Source: Phoebastria nigripes | Lineage: Eukaryota > Chordata > Aves > Procellariiformes > Diomedeidae | Direction: 5' to 3' | Length of the DNA: 64,000 nucleotides | Assembly: GCA_035582835.1 (NCBI GenBank) | Contig: JAYKAV010002541.1 | Location: 758,907 to 822,906, forward strand | Shown: piece by piece, positions 39,201-51,200 of the stretch | Layout: every line of letters starts with the position of its first letter | Numbering within the stretch: the first letter of the stretch is position 1 | Translations under genes and position numbers: made by a program | The notes under the pieces: model-generated | Told to the model about the DNA's origin: nothing | What the model saw: the letters and a program-made list of their open reading frames with translations, nothing else | Databases searched by the model: none

Positions 39201-42200
39201 TCAGAGGTCTCTTTCCACTCGCATTCTCTCTCCAGGCAGTCTTCCACGAAGGAAATTCATTTTATACCTCTTTGCGTTCTTTAATTCTCTGTAAACACAA
39301 GGTGAGAGAAGAATTAAAATCACCCATTGTCTTCAAACCTAGGAGGCTAGAGCAGAGTTGCCCTAGCCAGACAGAACCTGAAGTCAGCGGGATCTGAATG
39401 AGTCCGCGCCCTTGAGAGTCAGATATTTTGAAGCCAAGTACCTTTTGACAAGCAGATGTGAAAGTGCTGCATTTTGTTTCAGATCGAATGCAAATGAAAA
39501 GAAAATACTATGAAAAAGACAGAACATTATGGGAAAGAGTATGTTATAGTGGAGGGTAGAAAACAACTCAAAACCAAGTTGTAAATACATGAATTGCTGT
39601 AAGAGAGGACTGAATATCACTAAAACCCCCTATTTTCTAAATCTTTCTTTGTGTGAGACCCCACAGTACTCTTTCACTTTAGCANTGCTATCTTCTTTCC
39701 AGACAGGGACTGCCCATCATACGTTGGAGCGTTAGAGCACTGGAAGACTGTATTTATCTCATGTGGGGCAGATCATACTGCAGTTCTCTCCAAGGTGAGT
39801 CTGAAATGGAAAGGCAGCATCTGAGACCTTACCCTGCGAGAAAAGATACACTGCCAAAAGTCAGCATGGAGAAATTGGGGTGGGAACGCCTGCTTCCATC
39901 TGAGTCTGAAGACGATCCCCGNGGGATGCTAACTAAGCTATTGGGAAAACTGTCCTTTTCTCAGATTCCCATCACCTGCATGCAAACTTTTGCAGGGAAA
40001 TGGTGAATGGGAATCCTGGGGCAAAGAGGTGCAGTTCAACTCTCAGTACTTTTTGAAAATATTTTCTTTTTTATAGCATATTGGGGACTTCAGAAAATGT
40101 GAACAATAGCTAATTCACTAGGGTTTACTCATAAGAAGTAAAATTCTTAAGCAACAGGGAGTTACTCTCAGGAGTTAAATTGCTTTTCTCAGGAGTTAAA
40201 TGATTTGGACATTAGACAGTTTAAGATTAGGCTTGATGCAAAGTGAACTCTACCTGTGTTTGAATCAGGCATGTTTTGAATCAAGTCCCATATAACATAT
40301 TGTGTCTTGCTGGCTCTCACTCTCGGTGGTGACCATTTGAGTGCTGTTAATAATGCAGTGATTCTGTTTGTTTCTTTATCTTCAAGGATGGGTTGGTGTG
40401 CACCTTTGGAGCAGGAGGGGCTGGCCAGCTTGGTCACAACTCCACCCGAAATGAACTCGTGCCTCGTGTGGTGGCCGAGCTGTGGGGAGCAAGAGTTTCG
40501 CAGGTTGCCTGCGGCAGGTGGGAAAGTACCAATAACATGCCTTCTAAGGTCAAGGTCTTAGGGGAATCTCTGAAGAACAGTAGGGAGGGGAGTCACCAAG
40601 ATGTTCAAATCCCTGTATCCCAGTAGGTCAGCACTGTCAGAGTATCGTCCGCTCTTCAAGTGTAAGCCACCCTCCTGCCACAGCCCCAGTGAAAGCAGAA
40701 CCCTCAGCATGTGCCGAGCAGTGGGAGAGGGCTGCAAAAAACACCAGAAGCCCTTGGTTTTTTGCTCTTTTAGAAACGAAGGGTGTACTGGGTTCCAAAG
40801 GGCAAAAGACTGTCAAAAGCCAGTGTCGGGAAAGTCACCAAATTCCCGTCGACTTTGACAAACTGGTGGGTCCTTAGAAAGAAACGAAGAGCGGTGATAA
40901 TTATCCAATTTCGTTCTGGCTTTCTGGAACTGGGCCAGAAAAAGTCTCCTGGCGACTTTCCTGGGCTTTGTATCAGGCTCAGCAGCATAGAAGTTGCGCT
41001 TTTAAAAATGGAAGGGTGTGAAGCTAGCAAGGCATAACACTTTGTTTTTGTATGTGGAACCAGGGTAAATCACAAGCATTAGAGGATAGTATAGGAAATT
41101 TGAGTCCATATGTTTCTTTATTGCTGAATGTTTATGCAAGGAAGGGTCCTAAGGCTTTGGTTAAAGGGGTTCTATAGCTGGACTGTCGGGACTTTTAAAG
41201 ACAAGCCTCAGCTATCCACTCTGAAAATGTATCTGTAAATTTTATTCTGACTAGCCCAGTGGTATTCGCTCATTATGACCATTTTTCTTTTTCTGAACAG
41301 ACAGCGCACCCTGGTCTATGTCCCCTCCTTGGACAAAGTCTATTCGTTTGGTTCTGGTGAAGAAGGACAGCTGGGAGATGAGAGAAAGCCTAATCTGTTG
41401 ATACCAATTCCCATCAATTCACCAGTGAATGCTGGAAAATCCTGTCAGGGTAATGACCGTTGCAGATATGTACAATCTGTATTCGTTTCTTCCAGGGAGA
41501 TGTTTGCTTTCTTGATTTCATGTTTACACTGAGAGGCTAACATTATGTCTCNTGCTTGCTTGGTCATCCCAACAGATTCTACAATGGATAATTCCGTTTG
41601 CTGCTTGATTTATCATCATGGGTAATGGCCACATAGAATCAACTTTTAGACAGACAGCTACTATCTGAGGGTTTTTTTTACTGTTCCACATCTGTGCACT
41701 GACTCTCTGAAGATAATGACTGTCTCTTCAAATGTTCCTTTGAAAATCTTTTTATTCTTTCACAGAAAGCAACACGTCACAAAAGGTGATTGAAATTACT
41801 GCAGGAGGAAACCAACGTATTGTCCTTTGCAAGAAGAACAAGGCATGTGCATATTTGATCATGGCTTCTAATTTTACCATTGTTCACATCACTGCTGGAA
41901 ACATTTGGATTTTCCACCCTGCTTTTAGTGCTCCAAGTTCATATATGTCTCTTGCAGTTCTTCCCATGCTTACGCAAAAACTAACTTGTATTGCAATTAT
42001 ATGTCTGTTCTGTGGTTAATGCATCTGAATCATGCTGGATGACCATTAATTTGTTCACACTTAGGCTGAAATCTTCTTGTAATGATTAGCTTGAAAAAAA
42101 GAATCCCATCTGCTAGACCTGTAATCTTGTCAATATTTTAATGCATTTCACACAGAATTCCTATTTGAATGGAATTGCCACTCTGAAGGATAAAGAAGTG

Positions 42201-45200
42201 GATGCATGGATTTCTAATTCCAGTTCGCAACATTGGATGATTATAAAAAAGTAAGTCAGAAACCTGCTGGTTTTTTTTTTTTTTCTTCCCTGATACATGA
42301 TTTTCTCCAAAAATTATTATTTTTTGGAGGCTATTGTAGGAACTGATGTTCAAGAATTTAGCTGAGATGGAATCTTGTACCAGCACTTCTTACCTAGTTT
42401 TTGCACAGGAAAAAGAGATGGTGATAAGCAACAGCCCTTCGATAACCCTTTTGCAGGAACAGAGCAGACGTACTGCCTGGCTTCGGAAGCCTGTCCTTCT
42501 CTTCTTGCACAGAATAGTTGTTAAGTTGATGAAGAGCCGACAAGTTAAATCCATGAAAGATTCGGTCTGCAGACCGAGGCCTTGTGCAAAAATCGTAATC
42601 CAGAGTACCCAAACTGGAATGTTTTGTGTGTGTCAGCATTCAAAAATTAGTGATCCCTTCTTTAGTTACCCATTTTCAAAAGCAGTAAGTATACACCACT
42701 GTGGGAAGCCTTACACTTATGGCTGAGAATTATGATTACGTAGTCTTTTTTCAGATCTTACGTGGGAGGTTATTTTCTTTAGGCACATCTGACTCCAGCT
42801 GATGATTTTGAGCATTTAAAAATCTTGGCTAATTTGGATGTAAATGTTTCCCTGACCACTCTTAGTACAGTTTGGATCATATGGAAAGTGGTTGTTGAGA
42901 GGGTGAGGGAGAGAGGGTTCTTTCCAGATCTCAATAGGAAGGGTCTGACAGCAAATTGCTTGATAAAATAGCTGCTTTAATAAAAATAGAGCCAGCAATA
43001 CAGGTAGTGAGTAAGTCTAATGTCCCTTCAGATGCTGGGAACCCAGCTTTCGTGCAACAGCAAAGGGATACCCTGATGGATTTTCCCTCAGCGTGCTACA
43101 AAGATCCCATCCGTGGAGGGGTTCCTCCTCCTTCCCATGCCGCGGTGCCTTTTATTTTGCATAACAAACAAAATCAGGTAACGTCCCAACCTGTCACGAG
43201 AAGATATATCTCATCATAACACCCACCAGCATGCAACACAGGCTGGCATGGGGTGCTTGAGCAGGTTCCCTTACAAGGCCCAGGAGAGCAGAGGGGGCTT
43301 GCCGAAGATCACTAACTCGTTGAATACAATGTCTTCTGCAACGCTGTCAATAAAGTGGTGCTAAGAAAAGTTTTACGTGGTCAGGTGCAGACACACTCGG
43401 ACACACGTTTTTTGTTCTTTCAGAATTAAAAACCTGAAGTTGCTACTCATGTTGAAAGGATTGACTTTGGTTTGTTTTTTACTATCAGGAATATCAGACT
43501 GATCTTTTCATCTGAGGCTTGCATCAATGGAAGCTTCCTGGAGAAAAGGTAGCGTGCACTGACCTAGACGTAACAGAATATATTGGCTGCACGTAAACTG
43601 ACCAGAAAGTGTTATTTTAGGCCACGTATGTAGAGAAGATTAGTCGTTATCTGAATTTGCAAGAAGCAAGTCTGTATTTTTCAAAGCCCATGCTAAAATT
43701 AAGTTTTTTATCCCCACCCCAGTCCTATTGAAATTTGCTGGAGGAGCTCACGTTCTAGCAGATTATCCCCTAGTGACATTTGACAGATGATGATAAGGGT
43801 TGAGTCACCATCCCTGGAGGTATTTAAAAGACGTGTAGATGTGTCACTTAGGGACGTGGTTTAGTGGTGGACTTGGCAGTGTTAGGTTTATGGTGGGACT
43901 CAATGATCTTAAAGGTCTTTTCCAACCTAAATGATTCTATGATTCTATGATAAGCCCTTTAGGCAATATTACAGCTCCCAAAGGATCCACAATAGCTCCT
44001 CCCAGCACTGAAGTGCAAGTTGTTTTAGGGTGAAATACAGGAAGCCTACCACTAACAGTGCACAGCTACACAAGACAGGAGGGACAGAATATTAATCAGG
44101 TCACACCACAGGGAGAATATCTTCTTAGAACAGATGAAATTATACGCACTGGAGCTGGGGCTGAACTTTCCAAGTATTTTCTGATGTTAGGATGCTTCAC
44201 TATTCAGGCAGTAACAAAAAACAGCTTCTCACATCATTTGGTGTTCTTTTTTTCCTTTGTGATAGAGACAAACATTTCAAAACTTCCAAAGAATTCTCGG
44301 GTGTAGACATGTCAGCAGTGCAACGTTTTTATGAGACGATCAGCAAGAAGCCAGAAGTCTTCCAGGAGGTAAGGATTCGATATAAGGATTCTCACTACAC
44401 AGATACTGAGGACCTCTGGATTTGTGCATGAAACTTGGGAATTCTGCGCCAACCTAATTCATAGATGATTTTGGCAAAACATAATTGCATTTTTAACCTT
44501 TGTCTCTTTTTTTTTTTTGTCTTCTGAAGGTGCAAAAGGAGATTGAGAAGTTACTGCCATCATTGTCTTCCTCTCCCATCTCACCTGAAAATTTCAGAGT
44601 CTACTTGATCTTGCCTTTCCTTCTGCAGGGGAAAGATGACAGCTCTTTCCGTTCTCTCAGGCTGCTAGCACAAGCCATCACAAAGCTCCAGCCAAAGGAC
44701 CTGCAAACTCTTGGTAGGGTTTTATGGTGATAGAACTGAATGATTTAAGTGCTTGGTCATTTTTGGCTGCAGAGCAAGAGTTGGTATCGCCGATGTAATT
44801 TGTTCCAGAGTTCAGCCTGGAATAAATGCTTTTGGTAGAAGTAGAAACATGGGGACTACACAGCAAGACACACACACACAAAAAATTCTCAGTCTGAGGT
44901 TTACTAATTTTTGTAGTGCAAAATTAAGCATTTTTTTGGTTTAGTTCATTTGATAAAAAGAGAAAATGCAGCTTCATCCAGAAATTGCGGTTATTTGCAT
45001 GTTACATGTGATGGATACTTCACTAGCTGTTTTCTTTACAGAATGCCTGTGGTCAAATCTAGAAACATCCTTTTTCAAGGAGCTGGTCATTCTATATCAG
45101 AGGGTTTCCCAGAAAAACCTGTCTCAATTTATCATGGAAGTCAGAGACTGGCAAAGAAACCCCTACAACCCGCACCTACGTGAAACAGAGACTCTGGAAA

Positions 45201-48200
45201 TACTGCAGATTCTTTACCAGGTGAGAAAGTGTTTGGATCTTGATTAGATAGGAGGTATCAGTACGAGTTAAGAGTATTTTAACCTTTTTTACTTGTTGAA
45301 TTCTCTGGGTTTCTTTCTTACAAGGGAACATGGGGCCTCGTCATTTGACATTTCTTCAGGAATCTCTTTGGCTCTACACCAGCATAGCTTTGAAGGAATC
45401 CTGCTCTTGACTTGTTCCTGGCTGACCCACTATAGAAATGAAGAGCTGAAGCATGTTACAGCCCTTGGCAGGGGGCAGGGGGGAGGGATGCTTTCAGTGG
45501 TGTGAGGAGTGCATGCATTGATGCGTACAGAGCTATGGATGTGCTGTCCATTACGTAGCATGCCCATTCCCCTTTCTGCTGGTGAGATCCCTGAACCCAG
45601 TAACTGCTCACAGCATTTAAAAGACAACTTACCTGCTTGGCACATCGTGGCTGCTACAGTAACGCTGCATCATGCTTTAAGAGCCTGTTAACCTGAGAAA
45701 TTTTCTGGGACAACGGAATTAGAGCATCTTTAGCTGCATACGAACAAGGGGAAGGAAGGGGGCAATAACTGTATTCTTCTTGACAACCATCCTTTCTCCT
45801 GCTGAGATGTTCAAAGTTTAGGAAAGTCAAGAGCTCAAGCATGCACTTAGTATGAATCAGAGTGAGTTGTTAAATTTTGTTCAGAATTGAATATCCTTTT
45901 GGCTGAGAATGCAGATTTGGGCCTCGAAGTTTAGACTCTTGAATCTGTATTTATCCAGATAAATAAACTCAAAAGTGCAGCAGGCCTACTCCTCTGTAAG
46001 TGGTTACATCATTTGGAACTTTACATGTTCACTGTCCCCCCCAAATCATATCTTTGCCAGGCAACAAGTATGAACGTGAATAGGGAACTTCAGATTGTCC
46101 TGCAACATGAAAGACACTCGAAGTGAAACATACCTTTCCTGATGGAGTCCTGTTAAGGGGTGTTCATTGTAAATTAAAATTGCTTTCCTGCTAGTCTATA
46201 CATGGCTTTCTGAGACTCCTCACTGTTGAGTGCTGTGCTACTCATAGCACTTCTATCCTTCCACTTCTGTGCAGGGTCTCAGAGCTCTTTCTGCAGAGAG
46301 CCCTGTTAGTCCTGTCCTGCTGCACAGACACATCGCTCACTAGATCTGCTGACACCCCTTTTCACATTGCGTGTATCAATGCAGGTGAACTCCAGAACTG
46401 GTTTCAGAGTACAAGAAAACAACTTCTATGTGCCTGAAGTGAAAGTGATTATCAGATCGTGTCAGATCTTTAATGCAGAAATAGTAAGTATAAAATCTTA
46501 CCAGCAGTACAAAACATTTTTTTCCTGTTTTATTTAAATGAGTNGATATATATGAAAGTCAACTCTAGACTCTAGCCCAGTACATCTCAAAGACAATGCA
46601 TTTTCCCTAGTCCTCTAGCTGTTCTAAATTATGCAAGCCATTTACCATCCCAGTATTTTAGCAGCTACAATGGTGCCTTTCCTGAGATGACCCCTGGTTC
46701 TGAGAGTCGAAGCTGTCCTCCAGCATCTTAAGCAGCTCTATTTGCTTTGAACTGGTGATCAGTGTGAAATGGCACCACGAGGGATGGTTACTATACTTCT
46801 TGTTACTCTGGATTTCATTATGTTTAATTAACAGAAATATTGTGAGGTCTCTTTAAACTTTTATGTAGAAACCCTATTGAGCATTTCAATTTACTTACAT
46901 CTAAAACCAAAGCTGTGGTAATAAAAAATAATCTGCAAAATGGTTCATTTCTTGATGAAGGAGTGAAAATTAGCTACCAAATGCAATTGGTGTCACAGGA
47001 AGCAGCATGAAATGGAAACGTGGATAGTAGGGGCTTCCTTAGGCAAAAAATGCAGTTTTCTGGCAACTTGGCTGAAATTCGCAGGGCAACTGCCTAATTC
47101 TTTCATAAGCTTTCGTTTGCTAATGTACTGATATTGTACCAATTAACCAGAGCAGAGGAGGAGGTTTGAGAAACAGTATAGAATTGTCATGGTTTAACCC
47201 TGGCAGCACCTAAACACCACGCAGCCGCTCGCTCACCCCCCCACCTCCGGTGGGATGGGGGAGAGAATTGGGAGAGCATTAGTAGGAAAACTCGTGGGTT
47301 GAGATAAAAACAGTTTAATAATTGGAATAAAACAAAGTAGAACAGTAATAGTAACAGTGATAACAACAACAATATACAAAGCAGGCGATGCACAATGCAG
47401 TTGCTCACCACCTGCCGAGCCTGTCCCTGGGACCCAGAGCCCCCCCACACCCTTAGTTTTTATACTGAGCATGACGTTACATGGTATGGAATAGCCCATG
47501 GGCCAGCTGGGTCAACCGCCCCGGCTATGCTCCCCCCGCCAGCTTCCCATGCACCTGGCAGGGCATGGGAGGCCGAAAAGTGCCCGGTGCAAGCACCACC
47601 CAGCAACACCCAAAACATCAATGGGCCATCAATGCTCCTATTATACCAAANCCAAAACACAGCACACCCTCCCCAGCTACTGGGAAGAAAGTTAACTCTG
47701 TCCCAGCCGGAACCAGGACAGAATCAAGAGCCAAATAGGACATTACCTGAAGTTGCNGCCTTATCACACTGGAGGTGTAACACTTTGAATTAGATTATTT
47801 TGTATACCACTATCTACTTTTGGTGTTACAGATAATAAACCCAACAGTTTTTAACAACAATGTACCATAACCTGGGTATCCAGGACATTTTTACTATGTG
47901 TTTTGGTTTAGCTGAATTATGGAAGATGCTATTAAAATCACTATGTCTCCGTTTTATTCTTGGGGCACTGTAACAGTGTCTGCCTGCACAGACAATTCAG
48001 ACGCCTCTGTGTCAGGGTTTTCCACCCACAGAAGTGTTTAGAACACTCTGTTGGTGCAGTGTTCAGGTACACAACAAGGGCATGTTTCAGAGATACAGGA
48101 GTTTGCCAGGGTACAGACTGGCAGTTCAGTCTGCACACGTACCCCTGAACTCTGATTTTGCAAGAGAAAATCAACATGTCTTTTTCCTTCTTCCTTGTCA

Positions 48201-51200
48201 TTTCAGATGGCCCTATGGAAGCTGACCAAATATCCATGCATCTTCGACATGCAAGACAAGATCAACATTCATTATACAGAACGCAATGTTCTGTCCAGTC
48301 CTTTTAGTAGTGTAAGTGTGGCCAATTTTTTTACAATTTAGAAGAGATAAACACACTGCTAACACAGTTACTTCAATCTTCAGATACCCTTGATACTGCT
48401 GGGCCAGGGACACTGGTTTTTTCAAGTCAGAAGACAGTGCCTTCTGCAAGACATATGGACCCACTTAAATCACGCACCAACCCAGCAATTCAGGAAGCTC
48501 TTAAAGGTAAGATGCCAAATTGTATTACTTGTTAGCTCTGAATATATTGCTGCAGTGTTCTTTGGTTTTCAGTGTTACTGAAGTATTGGTAGAAGGGTTT
48601 CTGTATTCACTGAGCGTACAACAAAACAACTACTCATCAAGTTATTATAAAACATGTTCCTCGGGGGATGTAGAGTAAATCTGGAGGGCAGTATCTTACA
48701 TTCTTATTCCAGGTAGCCATCAAGCTTTATTGGCATAAGTTAAATGCAAGTGGCAGTGCTATTTACTGTGAGGTTGCTTTGGGGTAATGTACCAGGAAAC
48801 TGGTAATTGGCAAAGTCCATTACTATTACTGCTAGACTGACTTTAAAGACTCTAGGCTAGTTTGCTGTATGTGAAAAACCTGGTGGCTGGGGAGCCAGCA
48901 TTAGAGGCCAGCAAACAACATAGCCACAAAAGCCATTTCTCTCATGGAGATGCTGCCTGAAGGGAAAGGAAGGCTAGTGCCAGCAAGAGAGATGAAAAGC
49001 TGATTATAATGCTGCTGTCTCCATGTGGCTTTAGTCTGTGGTTTCCACACAAACCCAAAGGTTCTGGCAGCTGTATTTTCTTCAGGTACCGCAACGCTAG
49101 CCCTGTCCTACAGAAGCCATCAGATGGCTGATGTGGGAACAGGGCACCTGGCCAGAGTGGAGCTCAGCTCAGGGACCATGTGCCGTATCAGTCACTAACA
49201 CAAGGGCCGTCAGAGTCTGGCACCATGCCTGTGCAGCAGGAACCATCAACCTCAGTGCCATATTACCCAGTGCTGGTTCTTTCCAAGTGAGCCTTCTTGC
49301 CAACCAGAGCTGTCAAAGCTTTTCCTTCCTGTACACTTAGGAGACGATTCACAATGGCTCCTAGAGCTACCTTTCCTTCCCCCTTCCTCACTACATCAGC
49401 TGAAAGAGGCATTTATTTACAGAGGCAATAAAGCTTGTGCTTTGTACTGTCCTCTAGATTTACGGTCTCTCTCCGCTGATTGTACAAGGAGCCTCAACAA
49501 ACAGCTGCACTTAGCTAGTCAGCCTTCGAATACACCTCTTGAGGGCACTGCCTTTCATACTGCCTTTCATTATTTGCCCAGCAGCAGCCTGATCAATTTG
49601 ACTGCATTATTAGTATCCCACCAAGAGACACTGAGGTCTGCAGTATTTACAACTTGGTACTGCATTTCTGAATTTTTCAGCAGGTAAAGGACATTCATGT
49701 GTCTGTGTTGCAGATATAAACCACCCAGTAACAAAACATAAAAAAGAAACCCTTGTAATAGATTATCATAGCATTGACCTGTCCCCTTCATAGCTGTGTC
49801 CTGTTAAGACATTTTGTCAGACAGTACTGAGAACTTCGCACGTTACACCCTCATAGTGGTCTGTCACTCCATTCTCTAGCGTTGCTGTAAATGAAAACAG
49901 GGAAGGTTGAAGTATTTAGCAGAACCCTCTTCTGTTCCCTCTCTACTGAGGAGGATAGTGCTAAGGCGCAAGATACTCTACATACTTAAACAGCATTTGT
50001 AGCTGCCGACTTGGCTACCAAATCCTGGGCTCAGTTGGAGTTATTTTTCCTCTAACCTGTCAGGAGATGCCTCTTGAAGGAAGATGACCCAGCCTGGCTA
50101 TCAAACTTGGGCACTTAGACACATTTAACAAATAGTACAGGGACATACATCTCCTAAGCAGACACTGGAATATGTTGTAGGCCGCTCTAACAAAACCCCC
50201 AAATGCACAAGTACATCTTTTCTGCAGCGCTGTCATTTCACCATCTTTTTCTTAAAAAAAACAAAACAAANCAAACAAACAAACAAACAAAAAAAANCCA
50301 AAAAAAACAAAACCAAAAAAAACACAAAAAAACCAACCAAGCAAGCAGCTACTAGACATACAGACATGGCTATCATCCAAGTAAACTTCTTCATTTAACT
50401 CAAGTTTTGTTATTAAACATCAGCCCAATTTATTTTATGTTCTTCTGACAGTGAGACAAATACATTTCAATACACACGTCAGTTCAAAACAAAACCAAAA
50501 CTCATAATTCAAAGAGAGATTTGTATTGCTGCACATTGTCATTAATTATTATTTAAGATCAGTTATTTCAGTCAGGGTACCTTTCTTCCTCGTAAAAATG
50601 ATCACCACCTAGAAGGTTTTCATTAGTGCCACTACAAACGCACAACACTCTTGAAGGGATACACTACATGGAATTAGTGTTTCTTGTTATTCCTCCTCTT
50701 TATCTGCCTTAGCAGTAATTAACTAATAGGCTGCTGCAGAGGACTTCATACTGTTCCAGATACCACTAGAAAAATGATGACAGTCACTAGTGCCAGAAGG
50801 GAACTCTCTCAAATCAACTAACTGATGAGATTAAATAAACTGTGTTGCTTTAGAGAAGCCCAGGGGTTAGCAAATGCATCGCGCTAGTTGTGCCTAAAAA
50901 GCTTAATCCCCATCCAGGTCCATAGGTGGAAGAATACATAAACTGGTATGGTAATGGGAAGGAGGAGACTGTAGAAACATAAGCTGTTTGTGCTGGTGCA
51001 GCCCTGTGGGAAGGTTTCATCTACGCTGGCTGAGTAAAACAAGCCTGCTAGGGACAGGAGGGGAACGAGTACAGTCAGTGTGGGCAGGGAGGGGAGCATG
51101 CCTCCTCTGGCCATCGGCCCAGGTTACCGCTGTGGCTGGTGGGCCCTCAGGGCTGCTTCAAGCCCTCAGCTGGGGGCTTCTTCCGAGTCGTCCTGGCAGC

